Source of the DNA: a virus
Direction: 5' to 3' (one strand)
Length of the DNA stretch: 29,102 nucleotides
IMG/VR virus record: IMGVR_UViG_3300021379_000039
Location: 1 to 29,102 of that record
A program made the translations under genes and the position numbers. Below are positions 6,605-14,128 of this stretch, one piece after another. The notes under the pieces are model-generated. The model was not told the DNA's origin and ran no database searches. It worked only from the letters and a program-made list of their open reading frames with translations. The stretch's first letter is position 1; each line of letters begins with the position of its first letter.

Positions 6605-8534
6605 GTTCCGTGATTATATATTAACCAAATTCAATGAGTATGTATACGTGACACTACCAACGCAATACCAACAATTTATTCATCTGTCTCGCTACTCTCG
6701 GTGGGACTATGAGAAAAACAGAAGAGAGACATGGGAAGAGACAGTAAACAGATACTTCAACTTCTTTAGTAAGAAACTAGATATTGACTTTACATCTACA
6801 CAGACACTACGTGATCTCGTGGATGCAGTCAAGAACCTGGATGTCATGCCAAGCATGAGGTGTCTCATGACAGCAGGACCAGCGTTAGAAAAAGAGAATG
6901 TAGCAGGGTACAACTGTTCCTACGTGAACATTGACTCACCACGATCCTTTGATGAGATTGTGTACATTCTTATGAATGGTACTGGTGTAGGTTTTAGTGT
7001 GGAAGAGAAGTTCACAAGCAAACTACCTGTGATACCAGACAAGCTACACAAGACTGACACAAAGATCACAGTCAGAGATAGTAAACTTGGGTGGGCAAAA
7101 GCATTCAAGGATCTGATTGCTCTTTTGTATGCAGGTGTGGTACCTGATTGGGACATGAGCAAAGTGAGACCTGCGGGTTCTGTATTGAAAACCTTTGGAG
7201 GCAGAGCCTCTGGACCAGAGCCACTGGATTCTCTATTTAATTTTACAGTACGCACATTTGAAAATGCAAGAGGAAGAAAACTCAAGCCAATTGAATGCCA
7301 CGACATCGTATGTAAAGCAGCGGAAGTGGTTGTCGTTGGTGGGGTTCGTAGGTCTGCTCTTATTAGTATCAGTGATCTTGGGGATGAACAAATGCGGAAG
7401 GCGAAAAGTGGAAGATGGTGGGACGAACACCCACACAGAGCACTCGCAAACAACTCTGCCAACTATCACTCCAAACCTGACACGGGAACATTCCTTAATG
7501 AATGGACTTCCCTTTACGAGTCGAAGTCTGGAGAGCGTGGTATCTACTCGTCAAAGAACGCTCAGACTCACACAGAAAAACTTGGAGATAGAAGAGATGC
7601 TAGAGAGGACTTCGGTACCAATCCATGTTCCGAAATCATTCTACGATCCAGACAGTTCTGTAATCTATCAGAGGTTGTGGTCAGAGAAGGGGATACCCAA
7701 GCAACAATAAAAGACAAGATTAAGTTTGCAACCATACTAGGTACTATGCAGTCTACATTGACTGACTTCAAGTACCTTAGTGCAGAATGGACAAAGAACT
7801 GTGAAGAGGAAAGGTTGCTAGGTGTGTCTCTAACTGGTATCATGGATAATGAGTTGACATCTTATCCTACTATGGGTATGCTAGAGGACTTTAAGAAAGT
7901 AGCAGTCAAGACAAATCAGGAGTGGGCTAAGAAACTTAACATCAACCCCTCTTCTGCAATAACTTGTGTCAAACCTTCGGGTACTGTAAGTCAACTCTGT
8001 AACTCAGCATCTGGTATTCATGCTAGACACTCAACCTACTACATACGTAGAGTCAGAATGGATAAAAAAGATCCATTGTCTAAGTTCATGGTAGAGAAAG
8101 GGTTTCCGTGTGAAGAAGATGTGATGAATAACTCTAACATGGTGTTCTCATTTCCAATGCAGAGTCCACTTAGGTCAGTCAAACGTAATGACATGACTGC
8201 AATAGAACAGTTGCAGACTTGGCAGATGTACGCTGAACATTGGTGCGAACACAAACCTTCAGTCACCATCTCAGTACGAGAGGATGAGTGGGTAGACGTA
8301 GGTGCATGGGTGTACGATCACTTCGATGGTATAAGCGGCATTAGCTTTCTACCACATAGTGACCATAGTTACCAACAGGCACCCTATGAAGAGTGTGATG
8401 AACAAACGTACATTGAGATGGTCAGTAAGGTTCCTATGATCACATGGAATGAACTTAGTGACTATGAAAAAGAAGACTACACCACATCCAGTCAGGAGTT
8501 CGCTTGTACTGGAAACGCATGTGAAGTAATATAA
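6594..8534 (+). CDS. nrdJ: Class II (adenosylcobalamin-dependent) ribonucleotide reductase
   Basis: Reduces ribonucleotides to deoxyribonucleotides for phage DNA synthesis. It resembles the monomeric class II enzyme of Lactobacillus leichmannii. Key residues are all visible: the first redox cysteine Cys108 (YNCSYVN); the finger loop NPCSEI with Asn343, radical Cys345 and Glu347; the second redox cysteine Cys356 (FCNLSE); and the C-terminal re-reducing pair Cys638/Cys643 (CTGNACEVI). 646 residues, shorter than the Lactobacillus enzyme (739). No class I small subunit or class III activase lies nearby, which fits class II. It starts with GTG at 6594 inside the preceding gene. Class II RNR at this place is typical of marine T7-like phages and implies a host that makes or imports B12. 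Confidence 0.94.
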   Translation: MTPEFRDYILTKFNEYVYVTLPTQYQQFIHLSRYSRWDYEKNRRETWEETVNRYFNFFSKKLDIDFTSTQTLRDLVDAVKNLDVMPSMRCLMTAGPALEKENVAGYNCSYVNIDSPRSFDEIVYILMNGTGVGFSVEEKFTSKLPVIPDKLHKTDTKITVRDSKLGWAKAFKDLIALLYAGVVPDWDMSKVRPAGSVLKTFGGRASGPEPLDSLFNFTVRTFENARGRKLKPIECHDIVCKAAEVVVVGGVRRSALISISDLGDEQMRKAKSGRWWDEHPHRALANNSANYHSKPDTGTFLNEWTSLYESKSGERGIYSSKNAQTHTEKLGDRRDAREDFGTNPCSEIILRSRQFCNLSEVVVREGDTQATIKDKIKFATILGTMQSTLTDFKYLSAEWTKNCEEERLLGVSLTGIMDNELTSYPTMGMLEDFKKVAVKTNQEWAKKLNINPSSAITCVKPSGTVSQLCNSASGIHARHSTYYIRRVRMDKKDPLSKFMVEKGFPCEEDVMNNSNMVFSFPMQSPLRSVKRNDMTAIEQLQTWQMYAEHWCEHKPSVTISVREDEWVDVGAWVYDHFDGISGISFLPHSDHSYQQAPYEECDEQTYIEMVSKVPMITWNELSDYEKEDYTTSSQEFACTGNACEVI

Positions 8535-8536
8535 CT

Positions 8537-8550
8537 GACATTTATGGACT
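8537..8550 (+). promoter_or_regulatory. Motif shared with the gap before the tail fibre gene (candidate phage promoter)
   Basis: The 16-base gap after the RNR gene contains GACATTTATGGACT. The gap before the tail fibre gene contains GACATTTACGGATT (27480-27493), the same 14 bases with two changes. Both mark module borders where T7 carries phage promoters. The motif abuts the ATG at 8551, leaving no ribosome site, so either that start is wrong or the motif is not a promoter. Part of it (GACATTTATG) also occurs inside the amidase gene at 1506-1515, which weakens the case. Confidence 0.28.
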
Positions 8551-8733
8551 ATGGTTATACGAGAACTAATAGAATATCTGGATAAATATTATCCTGACAA
8601 ATTACCTGTGGGTGATTTAAACGCTACTCAGTTGTCTTTCCTTCAGGGACAACGTAGCGTTGTAGAAAGAATAAAACAAATACACGAGGATGAATATGGG
8701 AGGAATACTGACTCCGAGTCCTTCAATGCCTGA
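8551..8733 (+). CDS. Small hypothetical protein
   Basis: A 60-residue, mostly helical protein (LIEYLDKYYPDKLPVGDL, then a helix with RSVVERIKQI). I do not recognise it. The start at ATG 8551 has no clear ribosome site. It overlaps the next gene by 38 bases. The amino-acid pattern looks protein-like, and without it the interval from 8535 to 8695 would be empty, which is unusual in this compact genome. Confidence 0.6.
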   Translation: MVIRELIEYLDKYYPDKLPVGDLNATQLSFLQGQRSVVERIKQIHEDEYGRNTDSESFNA

Positions 8734-8932
8734 GATCAAGATGCCTCCTCCTCCACCCCCTCCTGCACCTATGGATGCTCCAGAGGTTGCAGAGGCAGAA
8801 CTTGAGATGGCAACCCCTTCAGAAAAAGAACCTACTACTGGATCTAAACGTAAGTATAGAAAACGTAGCAGAGGTACTGGTACAGCAGGGGGTCACAAAA
8901 AGTACAAAGGTGGTGGTCTCAGTGGATTATAA
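8696..8932 (+). CDS. Pro-rich small virion protein candidate (gp6.7-like)
   Basis: A 78-residue protein starting MGGILTPSPSMPEIK, followed by a run of seven prolines, an acidic segment, and a strongly basic Gly-rich C terminus (KRKYRKRSRG, HKKYKGGG). The start at 8696 has GAGG six bases upstream; an ATG at 8690 is too close to that site. The design (short N terminus, Pro-rich part, basic Gly-rich end) and the position before the portal gene recall T7 gp6.7, a minor virion protein ejected with the DNA. The resemblance is in composition and position only. Confidence 0.6.
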   Translation: MGGILTPSPSMPEIKMPPPPPPPAPMDAPEVAEAELEMATPSEKEPTTGSKRKYRKRSRGTGTAGGHKKYKGGGLSGL

Positions 8933-9308
8933 GGCATTACTTGATATTGAGATAAAGCCTATAGTTTCTGAAGAAGAAAGGGAACTTTTGGCACAAGCGT
9001 GTCAAGAGAAAGGAGGTGTATATCCTATATTTCCAACCCACTTTGTAAGAAAAGGTAATGAAATTGTTGGTTGTTTTAGTATCTACAGTCCAACTGTGTA
9101 CTGGTGGATGGCACCTGAGTTTATTAAACCAAGAGAATCACTTAGTGTTTTCCAGGCTTGTGACACACTAATGACAGAGCAGGGATACCAAAGTTACATC
9201 ATACCCTGTGAACCTGAGTCACCTTATTTTAGTCTTCTATCTAAAAGGTTGAATACTATACAAACAAAAGAAGGTGATGATTTTAAACTATTTTTAAATA
9301 AGGGATAA
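8922..9308 (+). CDS. GNAT-like (acetyltransferase fold) protein, function unknown
   Basis: A protein of about 128 residues from GTG 8922 (GTG 8910 or 8913 are alternatives; AAAGG lies just upstream). The same frame is open to an ATG at 8775, but that part overlaps the preceding gene entirely and looks like a shadow. The order of elements suggests a GNAT-type fold: EIVGCFSIYS as a central strand, a helix around SLSVFQACDTLMTEQGY, then YIIPCEPESPYFSLLSKRL, the region where GNAT proteins carry their 'y..lGF' segment. No acetyl-CoA loop of the Q/RxxGxG/A kind is clear, so activity is doubtful. The gp13-like protein at 20357 has the same general layout. Confidence 0.62.
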   Translation: MDYKALLDIEIKPIVSEEERELLAQACQEKGGVYPIFPTHFVRKGNEIVGCFSIYSPTVYWWMAPEFIKPRESLSVFQACDTLMTEQGYQSYIIPCEPESPYFSLLSKRLNTIQTKEGDDFKLFLNKG

Positions 9309-9309
9309 C

Positions 9310-9660
9310 ATGGGGGGTGGAACTATTGCTGAGAAAGTATATGGCACAGAAGAAGGTAGAAGAAAAAATAGAATATTGGACTCCCAGTTGACACATGTGG
9401 GAGAGCAGACTGGTTTATTAATGGACAAGTTTAACCAGGAAATGACTAACACTGCTGATGCTTTTAGCAGGTCTGATCTAAACATTACCAACTGGGGTAA
9501 ACGAGATGATAAAGACCAAGGTGCTCAAACAGCAGTAGGTAAGTATTCAACTTCTGCTCAAGCTAAAGGTAAATCAGGCAAAAGTGGGGCCAAAGGTTCT
9601 CAGCTAGAAACTAGAGAAAGCAGAAAAATAAAAGGTAAAGGGAAACTTTACGTAAAATAA
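9310..9660 (+). CDS. Hypothetical small virion-associated protein
   Basis: A 116-residue protein starting MGGGTIAEKVYG, one base after the previous stop. The middle is a polar helical region. The C-terminal third is low complexity, rich in Lys, Gly and Ser (AKGKSGKSGAKGSQ, KIKGKGKLYVK). The MGG start and basic end resemble the product of the gene at 8696. I do not recognise a family. Being packed between gp6.7-like and gp7.3-like genes and the portal, a structural or ejected role is a fair guess, not a demonstration. Confidence 0.65.
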   Translation: MGGGTIAEKVYGTEEGRRKNRILDSQLTHVGEQTGLLMDKFNQEMTNTADAFSRSDLNITNWGKRDDKDQGAQTAVGKYSTSAQAKGKSGKSGAKGSQLETRESRKIKGKGKLYVK

Positions 9661-9662
9661 CT

Positions 9663-10295
9663 ATGGAAGATTTATTAAAATTGCATCAACCTTGGGACTG
9701 CGAAAGATTCCCAAAATCTAAAACCATTTGCTATGGTGGTGGAGGTGGTGGTGGGGGAAACCCTGTAAAAAAAGTTACTAAAGCTGTAAGTAGTGTAACA
9801 CCTACTATAAAGGTAGAAACACCTAAAGTACCTAGTGTCACTGACATTAAACAAGGTGTCTCCAGTACAATTGAGTCTGTCAAATCTGACGTAGCTAAGT
9901 CAGACATTGGTAGAGGAGTATCGAGCACAATAGAATCCGTTAAGTCTGACGTAGCACGTTCTGACTTAGGGTCTGGTGCTATTGAAGAAGCAATAAAAAG
10001 AAGTGACCTTGGTATCATTAGTAACCAAGCTAAAGATGTACTTAATGCTCCTGGTGCCTACATTGGTAAGAAAGCCGAAGAGTTCAAGCAGTACGCTAAA
10101 GGTCAGATATTTGGTGGAGACAAAGGTGGAGGAGACAGTGGTTCATCAGCCGCTTCTACTTCTGGTCAAGGACCAGGACAATTTGCAACCATTGGTGCAG
10201 GTAGTCAGGAAGGGATGAGAGGTACTGGTATTATGAAGTCAGGCAGACAACGTGCTAGACAAAACAAACGTGCTCTTAGAATAGCTTCAAGATAA
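9663..10295 (+). CDS. Repeat-containing tail assembly protein candidate (gp7.3-like)
   Basis: A 210-residue low-complexity protein. After a short N terminus comes a run of eight glycines (25-32), then NPVKKVTKAVSSV, which recalls the Lys/Val-rich start of T7 gp7.3. Two 20-residue repeats follow (GVSSTIESVKSDVA.SD.G; coding 9855-9974), with a partial third. The C-terminal part is Gly/Ser-rich and ends strongly basic (SGRQRARQNKRALRIASR). T7 gp7.3 is a virion protein, ejected with DNA, encoded just before the portal gene, so position agrees. It is longer than T7 gp7.3 (99). Two bases separate it from the previous stop and one from the portal start. Confidence 0.7.
   Translation: MEDLLKLHQPWDCERFPKSKTICYGGGGGGGGNPVKKVTKAVSSVTPTIKVETPKVPSVTDIKQGVSSTIESVKSDVAKSDIGRGVSSTIESVKSDVARSDLGSGAIEEAIKRSDLGIISNQAKDVLNAPGAYIGKKAEEFKQYAKGQIFGGDKGGGDSGSSAASTSGQGPGQFATIGAGSQEGMRGTGIMKSGRQRARQNKRALRIASR
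9855..9974 (+). repeat. Tandem 60-base repeat, two units
   Basis: Units 9855-9914 and 9915-9974 each encode 20 residues; the first 14 residues (GVSSTIESVKSDVA) are identical in both. At the DNA level 10 of those 14 codons differ at the third base only. A partial third unit (GAIEEAIKRSDLG) follows from 9975. Confidence 0.85.
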
Positions 10296-10296
10296 T

Positions 10297-11910
10297 ATGG
10301 AATATAGTAATGAGTCAACCATTGCTAGTATGTATCAAAACTGCTATGGTGAGCGTGAAACATACCTAACTAGAGCAAGGGAATGTTCTGATTTGACAAT
10401 CCCTATGCTTATTAGGGACGAAGGTAGCACTTATTCTACAGACTACCCTACACCATATCAGTCAGTCGGTGCTCGTGGTGTCAACCACTTAGCATCCAAA
10501 CTACTACTAACCCTGCTTCCTCCAAACTCACCTTTCTTTAGACTAACTATTGATGACTTTGATATAGAGAATCTAGTTGGTCCAGAACAAAGGGGACCAG
10601 TGGAAGAGGGTTTAGCAAAGATCGAACGGGCCACTCTTCAGATGATTGAAGGCGAAGCCTATCGTGTACCTGTGTTTGAAGCACTTAAACACTTGATTGT
10701 CACAGGTAATGTCTTACTATATGTCCCAGATGAGGGACAAATGCGTGTGTTCCATTTGGATCGTTATGTTGTCAAGCGTGATCCTATGGGCAACGTGTTA
10801 TATATGATTACAAAAGAATCTCTGAATGCTAAGACTTTAACAGAGGAAGCACGTAAGACTCTTGGTCTACCTGAACCCTCTGAAGATGCACCAGAGACAC
10901 CCCACAAACCATACGACCTTTACACCTACATTTGTGACAAAGGTAAATACTGGCATATACATCAGGAAATACAGAATGTACCAATACCAGACAGTTATGG
11001 TAAATACCCCAAAGATAAGAACCCATTTATACCACTTAGGTTCAGTAGAGTTGACGGAGAATCTTATGGTCGTGGTCTCGTGGAGGAGTATTTGGGAGAC
11101 TTACGCTCCCTTGAAGCTCTTACACAAGCAATTGTAGAAGGATCAGCGGCTGCATCTAAAATATTGTTTATGGTTCGGCCCAATGGAACCACAAGAATTA
11201 ATACGTTAGCTAAGTCACCAAGTGGTGCAATTGTACAAGGGGATGCAAATGATGTATCTACATTACAACTTGAGAAAAGCCAAGACTTTCGTATTGCTCT
11301 TGACACAATCACACAAATTAGAGATAGGTTATCATTTGCTTTTCTTTTAAACTCTTCTGTACAGCGTAATGCTGAAAGAGTAACAGCAGAAGAAGTTAGG
11401 TTCATGGCACAAGAGCTAGAGTCTGCATTAGGTGGTGTGTATTCTGTTCTGTCTCAAGAGTTTCAGTTACCATTGATCAACATCCTCATGGAGAAGTTGA
11501 CTAAACAAAAGAAGATGCCTAAGTTTCCAAAAGGCATTGTGAAACCACAAGTTATCACAGGTATTGAAGCACTTGGTCGTGGACAGGATCTAAATAAGTT
11601 ATCTCAGTTCCTACAGTTCCTTCAACCTTTGGGACCAGAGGCAATCATGAGTAACTTGAATCTTGATGATTACATTGATAGGCTTGGTGCTTCACTTGGT
11701 ATCGACACAAGTGGACTTGTCAAGACACCAGAGCAGAAACAAGCAGAACAACAAGCTCAAATGGAACAACAACAACAGATGATGCAACAGCAAATGATGC
11801 AAGATGTTGTTAAGGGTGCAACACCTGGAGTTGTAAAAGGTATGGCAGAGGGCATGGCCCAGAATCCTGAAATGACTCAGGAGATGGTAAATGCTATGAC
11901 ACAACAATAA
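10297..11910 (+). CDS. 8: Portal (head-tail connector) protein, T7 gp8-like
   Basis: Forms the dodecameric ring at the capsid vertex through which DNA is packaged and ejected, and on which the tail is built. The length of 537 residues equals T7 gp8 (536). The N-terminal region (RARECSDLTIPMLI, then GARGVNHLASKLLLTLLPPN) is typical of the T7 connector family. The middle holds LRFSRVDGESYGRGLVEEYLGDL, and the C terminus is a Gln/Met-rich helical tail (about 480-510). It starts one base after the previous stop and ends one base before the scaffold gene. Confidence 0.96.
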   Translation: MEYSNESTIASMYQNCYGERETYLTRARECSDLTIPMLIRDEGSTYSTDYPTPYQSVGARGVNHLASKLLLTLLPPNSPFFRLTIDDFDIENLVGPEQRGPVEEGLAKIERATLQMIEGEAYRVPVFEALKHLIVTGNVLLYVPDEGQMRVFHLDRYVVKRDPMGNVLYMITKESLNAKTLTEEARKTLGLPEPSEDAPETPHKPYDLYTYICDKGKYWHIHQEIQNVPIPDSYGKYPKDKNPFIPLRFSRVDGESYGRGLVEEYLGDLRSLEALTQAIVEGSAAASKILFMVRPNGTTRINTLAKSPSGAIVQGDANDVSTLQLEKSQDFRIALDTITQIRDRLSFAFLLNSSVQRNAERVTAEEVRFMAQELESALGGVYSVLSQEFQLPLINILMEKLTKQKKMPKFPKGIVKPQVITGIEALGRGQDLNKLSQFLQFLQPLGPEAIMSNLNLDDYIDRLGASLGIDTSGLVKTPEQKQAEQQAQMEQQQQMMQQQMMQDVVKGATPGVVKGMAEGMAQNPEMTQEMVNAMTQQ

Positions 11911-11911
11911 T

Positions 11912-12724
11912 ATGGAAGAAGTACAAACAGGGCAAGCTGAAGGTGTACACCAAGCAGGTTCACCAGAGCATATTAATGAAATGCTTGCCAAGGTTGACAA
12001 CGGTGTACAACCAGATGACGTAGGTGAAGAACTAACCTTACAAACTCCTACTAAACCAGAGTGGTTACCTGAGAAATTCAGTACACCAGAGGACTTGGTT
12101 AATGCTTACAACCAATTGGAACAACAGTATACCCAGGTCGCACAACAACAGGAACAAGAACAAGTCACACAAGAACAAATAGCTAATATACAAAATGCTA
12201 GTGTGCCCCAGGTAGCAGAAATGCTGGATGAACGTGGGCTTGATATAGATGTGTTCCAACAAGAGTACAACGAAACAGGGGGACTATCCGAAGATGCTTA
12301 TCATGCTTTAGAAGAAGTAGGAATATCAAGCAATGTAGTGGATACATGGTTAGCAGGACAAGAAGCAATTGCTGATCAAAACATTAGTAACATTTATAAT
12401 GCTGTTGGTGGTCAAGAGAACTACGAAAGTATGTTACGATGGGCCAACGACAATCTTGAACAATGGGAAATAGATGCCTTCAATAACTCAATTGAGAATC
12501 TTGATCCTAATGCGATGTTTGCTGTTCAAGGTCTTATGGCGAGAATGCAGAATAAAGAGGGAATCCCTCCAAAACTCATGACAGGAGAATCTGCACCATC
12601 AACTGCACCAAGATTTGAATCTTTAGCCCAAGTTACACAGGCTATGAAAGATCCAAAGTATGCTGAAGACCCTGCTTACAGGGCATCAGTCGCACAAATG
12701 TTGAGTAACTCAACTGTGCTTTAG
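11912..12724 (+). CDS. 9: Capsid assembly scaffolding protein, T7 gp9-like
   Basis: An internal scaffold that directs the capsid protein to form the procapsid and leaves during maturation. 270 residues, acidic, Gln/Glu-rich and mostly helical. The segment EWLPEKFSTPEDLVNAYNQL (about 49-68) is the mark of T7-type capsid assembly proteins. The C-terminal part (PRFESLAQVTQAMKDPKY...) is a short helical region that in T7 contacts the capsid protein. It lies between the portal and capsid genes as in T7. Confidence 0.93.
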   Translation: MEEVQTGQAEGVHQAGSPEHINEMLAKVDNGVQPDDVGEELTLQTPTKPEWLPEKFSTPEDLVNAYNQLEQQYTQVAQQQEQEQVTQEQIANIQNASVPQVAEMLDERGLDIDVFQQEYNETGGLSEDAYHALEEVGISSNVVDTWLAGQEAIADQNISNIYNAVGGQENYESMLRWANDNLEQWEIDAFNNSIENLDPNAMFAVQGLMARMQNKEGIPPKLMTGESAPSTAPRFESLAQVTQAMKDPKYAEDPAYRASVAQMLSNSTVL

Positions 12725-12827
12725 ACTAATAGCTAAAAATAGTAATCATTGCCCCATGCGTGGGATAACTCTGGTGAACTTTCAAGCATCATTAGTTAAG
12801 TAGTAACAGCCTAAATAGGAGATTATT
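12725..12827 (+). promoter_or_regulatory. Capsid gene leader with strong ribosome site and possible promoter
   Basis: The longest non-coding stretch in the window. It ends with TAGGAGATTATT before the ATG, a strong ribosome site like that of the SSB gene. A short imperfect hairpin, CCCA-TGCG-TGGG, occurs near 12755, without a T-run, so it is not a terminator. T7 has its strongest promoter (phi10) at this place. GTAACAGCCTAAATAGGAGA (12803-12822) could be part of a phage promoter, but no consensus is established here. Confidence 0.45.
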
Positions 12828-14066
12828 ATGGCTGAGTTAGATTATACCTCGATACATAGGTCTGGTCAAAATAATGCGTCAGGGGACGTTAGAGGACTAT
12901 ATCTAAAACTGTATGCAGGTGAAGTTCTTACTGCTTTTCAGTCAAAGAATATTATGATGCCTTTGCATCGTGTGCGTACTATCTCAAAAGGAAAGTCTGC
13001 ACAATTTCCGATGACAGGAAAGTACCGAGATGCTTCCTATCACACACCGGGGGCTGAGATCGTTCCTTCAGCCGCAAAACAAGGTGAAAGGATTGTAGAG
13101 ATTGATGATTTGCTCATCAACGCACAATTCATTCCCAACATTGACGAAGCGATGACACACTATGACATCCGTTCCGTCTACACTCAAGAAGCTGGATTTG
13201 CATTAGCAAAGGTAGCCGATGAGAACATCCTTCGTATGGCGGCAAAAGCTGCTGTTTCAGAGAATGCAACTATTGGAGGATTAAACATCCAAAAGCACAG
13301 TGCATTCGATGACGAAGATTACACTGGAAACGTAACCTTTGGTGACGTAACTGGTCATACAGCCGCTGCCGCTGATGCACGTGATCCTAAGTATATCGTT
13401 CAGGCGATTATGGATGCACGAAGGGTATTGGATAATGCCAATGTACCTGGGGAACCTTTCATTGTCATGCCTGTTGACATGTACTATGACTTGTTCAAAG
13501 TCTCAGGAACCAGTAACTTGAATGACCTCATTATCTTCAACCGTGACGTTGGAGGTGGAGGAAGTGTTGCTACTGGACAGGTACCTACCATTCTTGGTAT
13601 GCCTATCTACGTAACCCAACACCTTGGTTACTACACCACTGGTACCACTTGGGTTTCCAACTTGTACTACCAAGTAACTCCTGGCTCAGATACTGTTGCC
13701 ATTGCTGGTAGACCTGCGGCTCATAAGGATGAAATAGCTAATACCAATGCACCTATTCCATTACAGAATACTGCTGGTTCAGGTCGTGGTAATCCTTCCA
13801 GTGCAGGAAACTCGGTGTACGATGTTCCAAAAGGAGACTCATCCACTATTGCAGGACAAGCAACTAAGTTTGCTTCCTCAATGATTGCTCAGAAGCTCAG
13901 AGCACTTGTAATGACTCAGGATGCAGTTGCTACTGCTAAGTTGATGGATATGTCTGTTGAATCAGAGTATCAAATCACTAGGCAGGGTACACTCATGGTA
14001 TCCAAATATGCCATGGGTCACAACATCTTGAGACCTGCTTGCTCGGTTGGATTATTTAGTGTTTAA
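12828..14066 (+). CDS. 10: Major capsid protein, T7 gp10A-like
   Basis: Builds the icosahedral head (HK97-like fold in T7-like phages). 412 residues against 345 in T7. The N terminus (SGDVRGLYLKLYAGEVLTAF, residues 18-37, then RVRTISKGKSAQFPMTG) is typical of this family. The middle holds MDARRVLDNANVPGEPFIV and YYDLFKV, and the C terminus is AMGHNILRPACSVGLFSV. The gene has its own leader and is followed after 21 bases by an intrinsic terminator, which suits a highly expressed gene. I see no slippery site or in-frame extension at the end that would give a gp10B product. Confidence 0.96.
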   Translation: MAELDYTSIHRSGQNNASGDVRGLYLKLYAGEVLTAFQSKNIMMPLHRVRTISKGKSAQFPMTGKYRDASYHTPGAEIVPSAAKQGERIVEIDDLLINAQFIPNIDEAMTHYDIRSVYTQEAGFALAKVADENILRMAAKAAVSENATIGGLNIQKHSAFDDEDYTGNVTFGDVTGHTAAAADARDPKYIVQAIMDARRVLDNANVPGEPFIVMPVDMYYDLFKVSGTSNLNDLIIFNRDVGGGGSVATGQVPTILGMPIYVTQHLGYYTTGTTWVSNLYYQVTPGSDTVAIAGRPAAHKDEIANTNAPIPLQNTAGSGRGNPSSAGNSVYDVPKGDSSTIAGQATKFASSMIAQKLRALVMTQDAVATAKLMDMSVESEYQITRQGTLMVSKYAMGHNILRPACSVGLFSV

Positions 14067-14087
14067 TCCAATTATGTAACTCCGCAT

Positions 14088-14124
14088 AGGGAGGACTCTT
14101 TAACTAGGGTTCTCCCTTTTTTTT
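14088..14124 (+). terminator. Intrinsic terminator after the capsid gene
   Basis: A 12-base-pair stem pairs AGGGAGGACTCT (14088-14099) with AGGGTTCTCCCT (14106-14117) through a six-base loop TTAACT, with two G-U pairs. It runs straight into eight Ts (14117-14124). This corresponds in place to T-phi of T7, after gene 10. The next gene starts five bases downstream, so it is probably read by partial readthrough or from a separate promoter. Confidence 0.93.
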
Positions 14125-14128
14125 CATC

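Noticed and set aside
6920-7462. 180-codon ORF on the - strand within the RNR gene
   Set aside because: Lies wholly antisense to a gene with all RNR motifs, has no ribosome site or neighbours on that strand, and its product is Ser/Leu-rich as expected of an antisense shadow.
7195-7710. 171-codon + strand ORF inside the RNR gene
   Set aside because: Fully covered by the RNR frame that carries the NPCSEI catalytic loop; no ribosome site.
8775-8921. Upstream extension of the GNAT-like gene to ATG 8775
   Set aside because: The extension lies wholly inside the Pro-rich gene in another frame and its residues look random; GTG 8922 with AAAGG upstream suits the domain start.
9731-10018. - strand ORF with a run of prolines
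   Set aside because: It is the reverse complement of the poly-Gly stretch in the gp7.3-like gene.
12750-12770. Small hairpin in the capsid gene leader as a terminator
   Set aside because: Only four base pairs are firm and no T-run follows.
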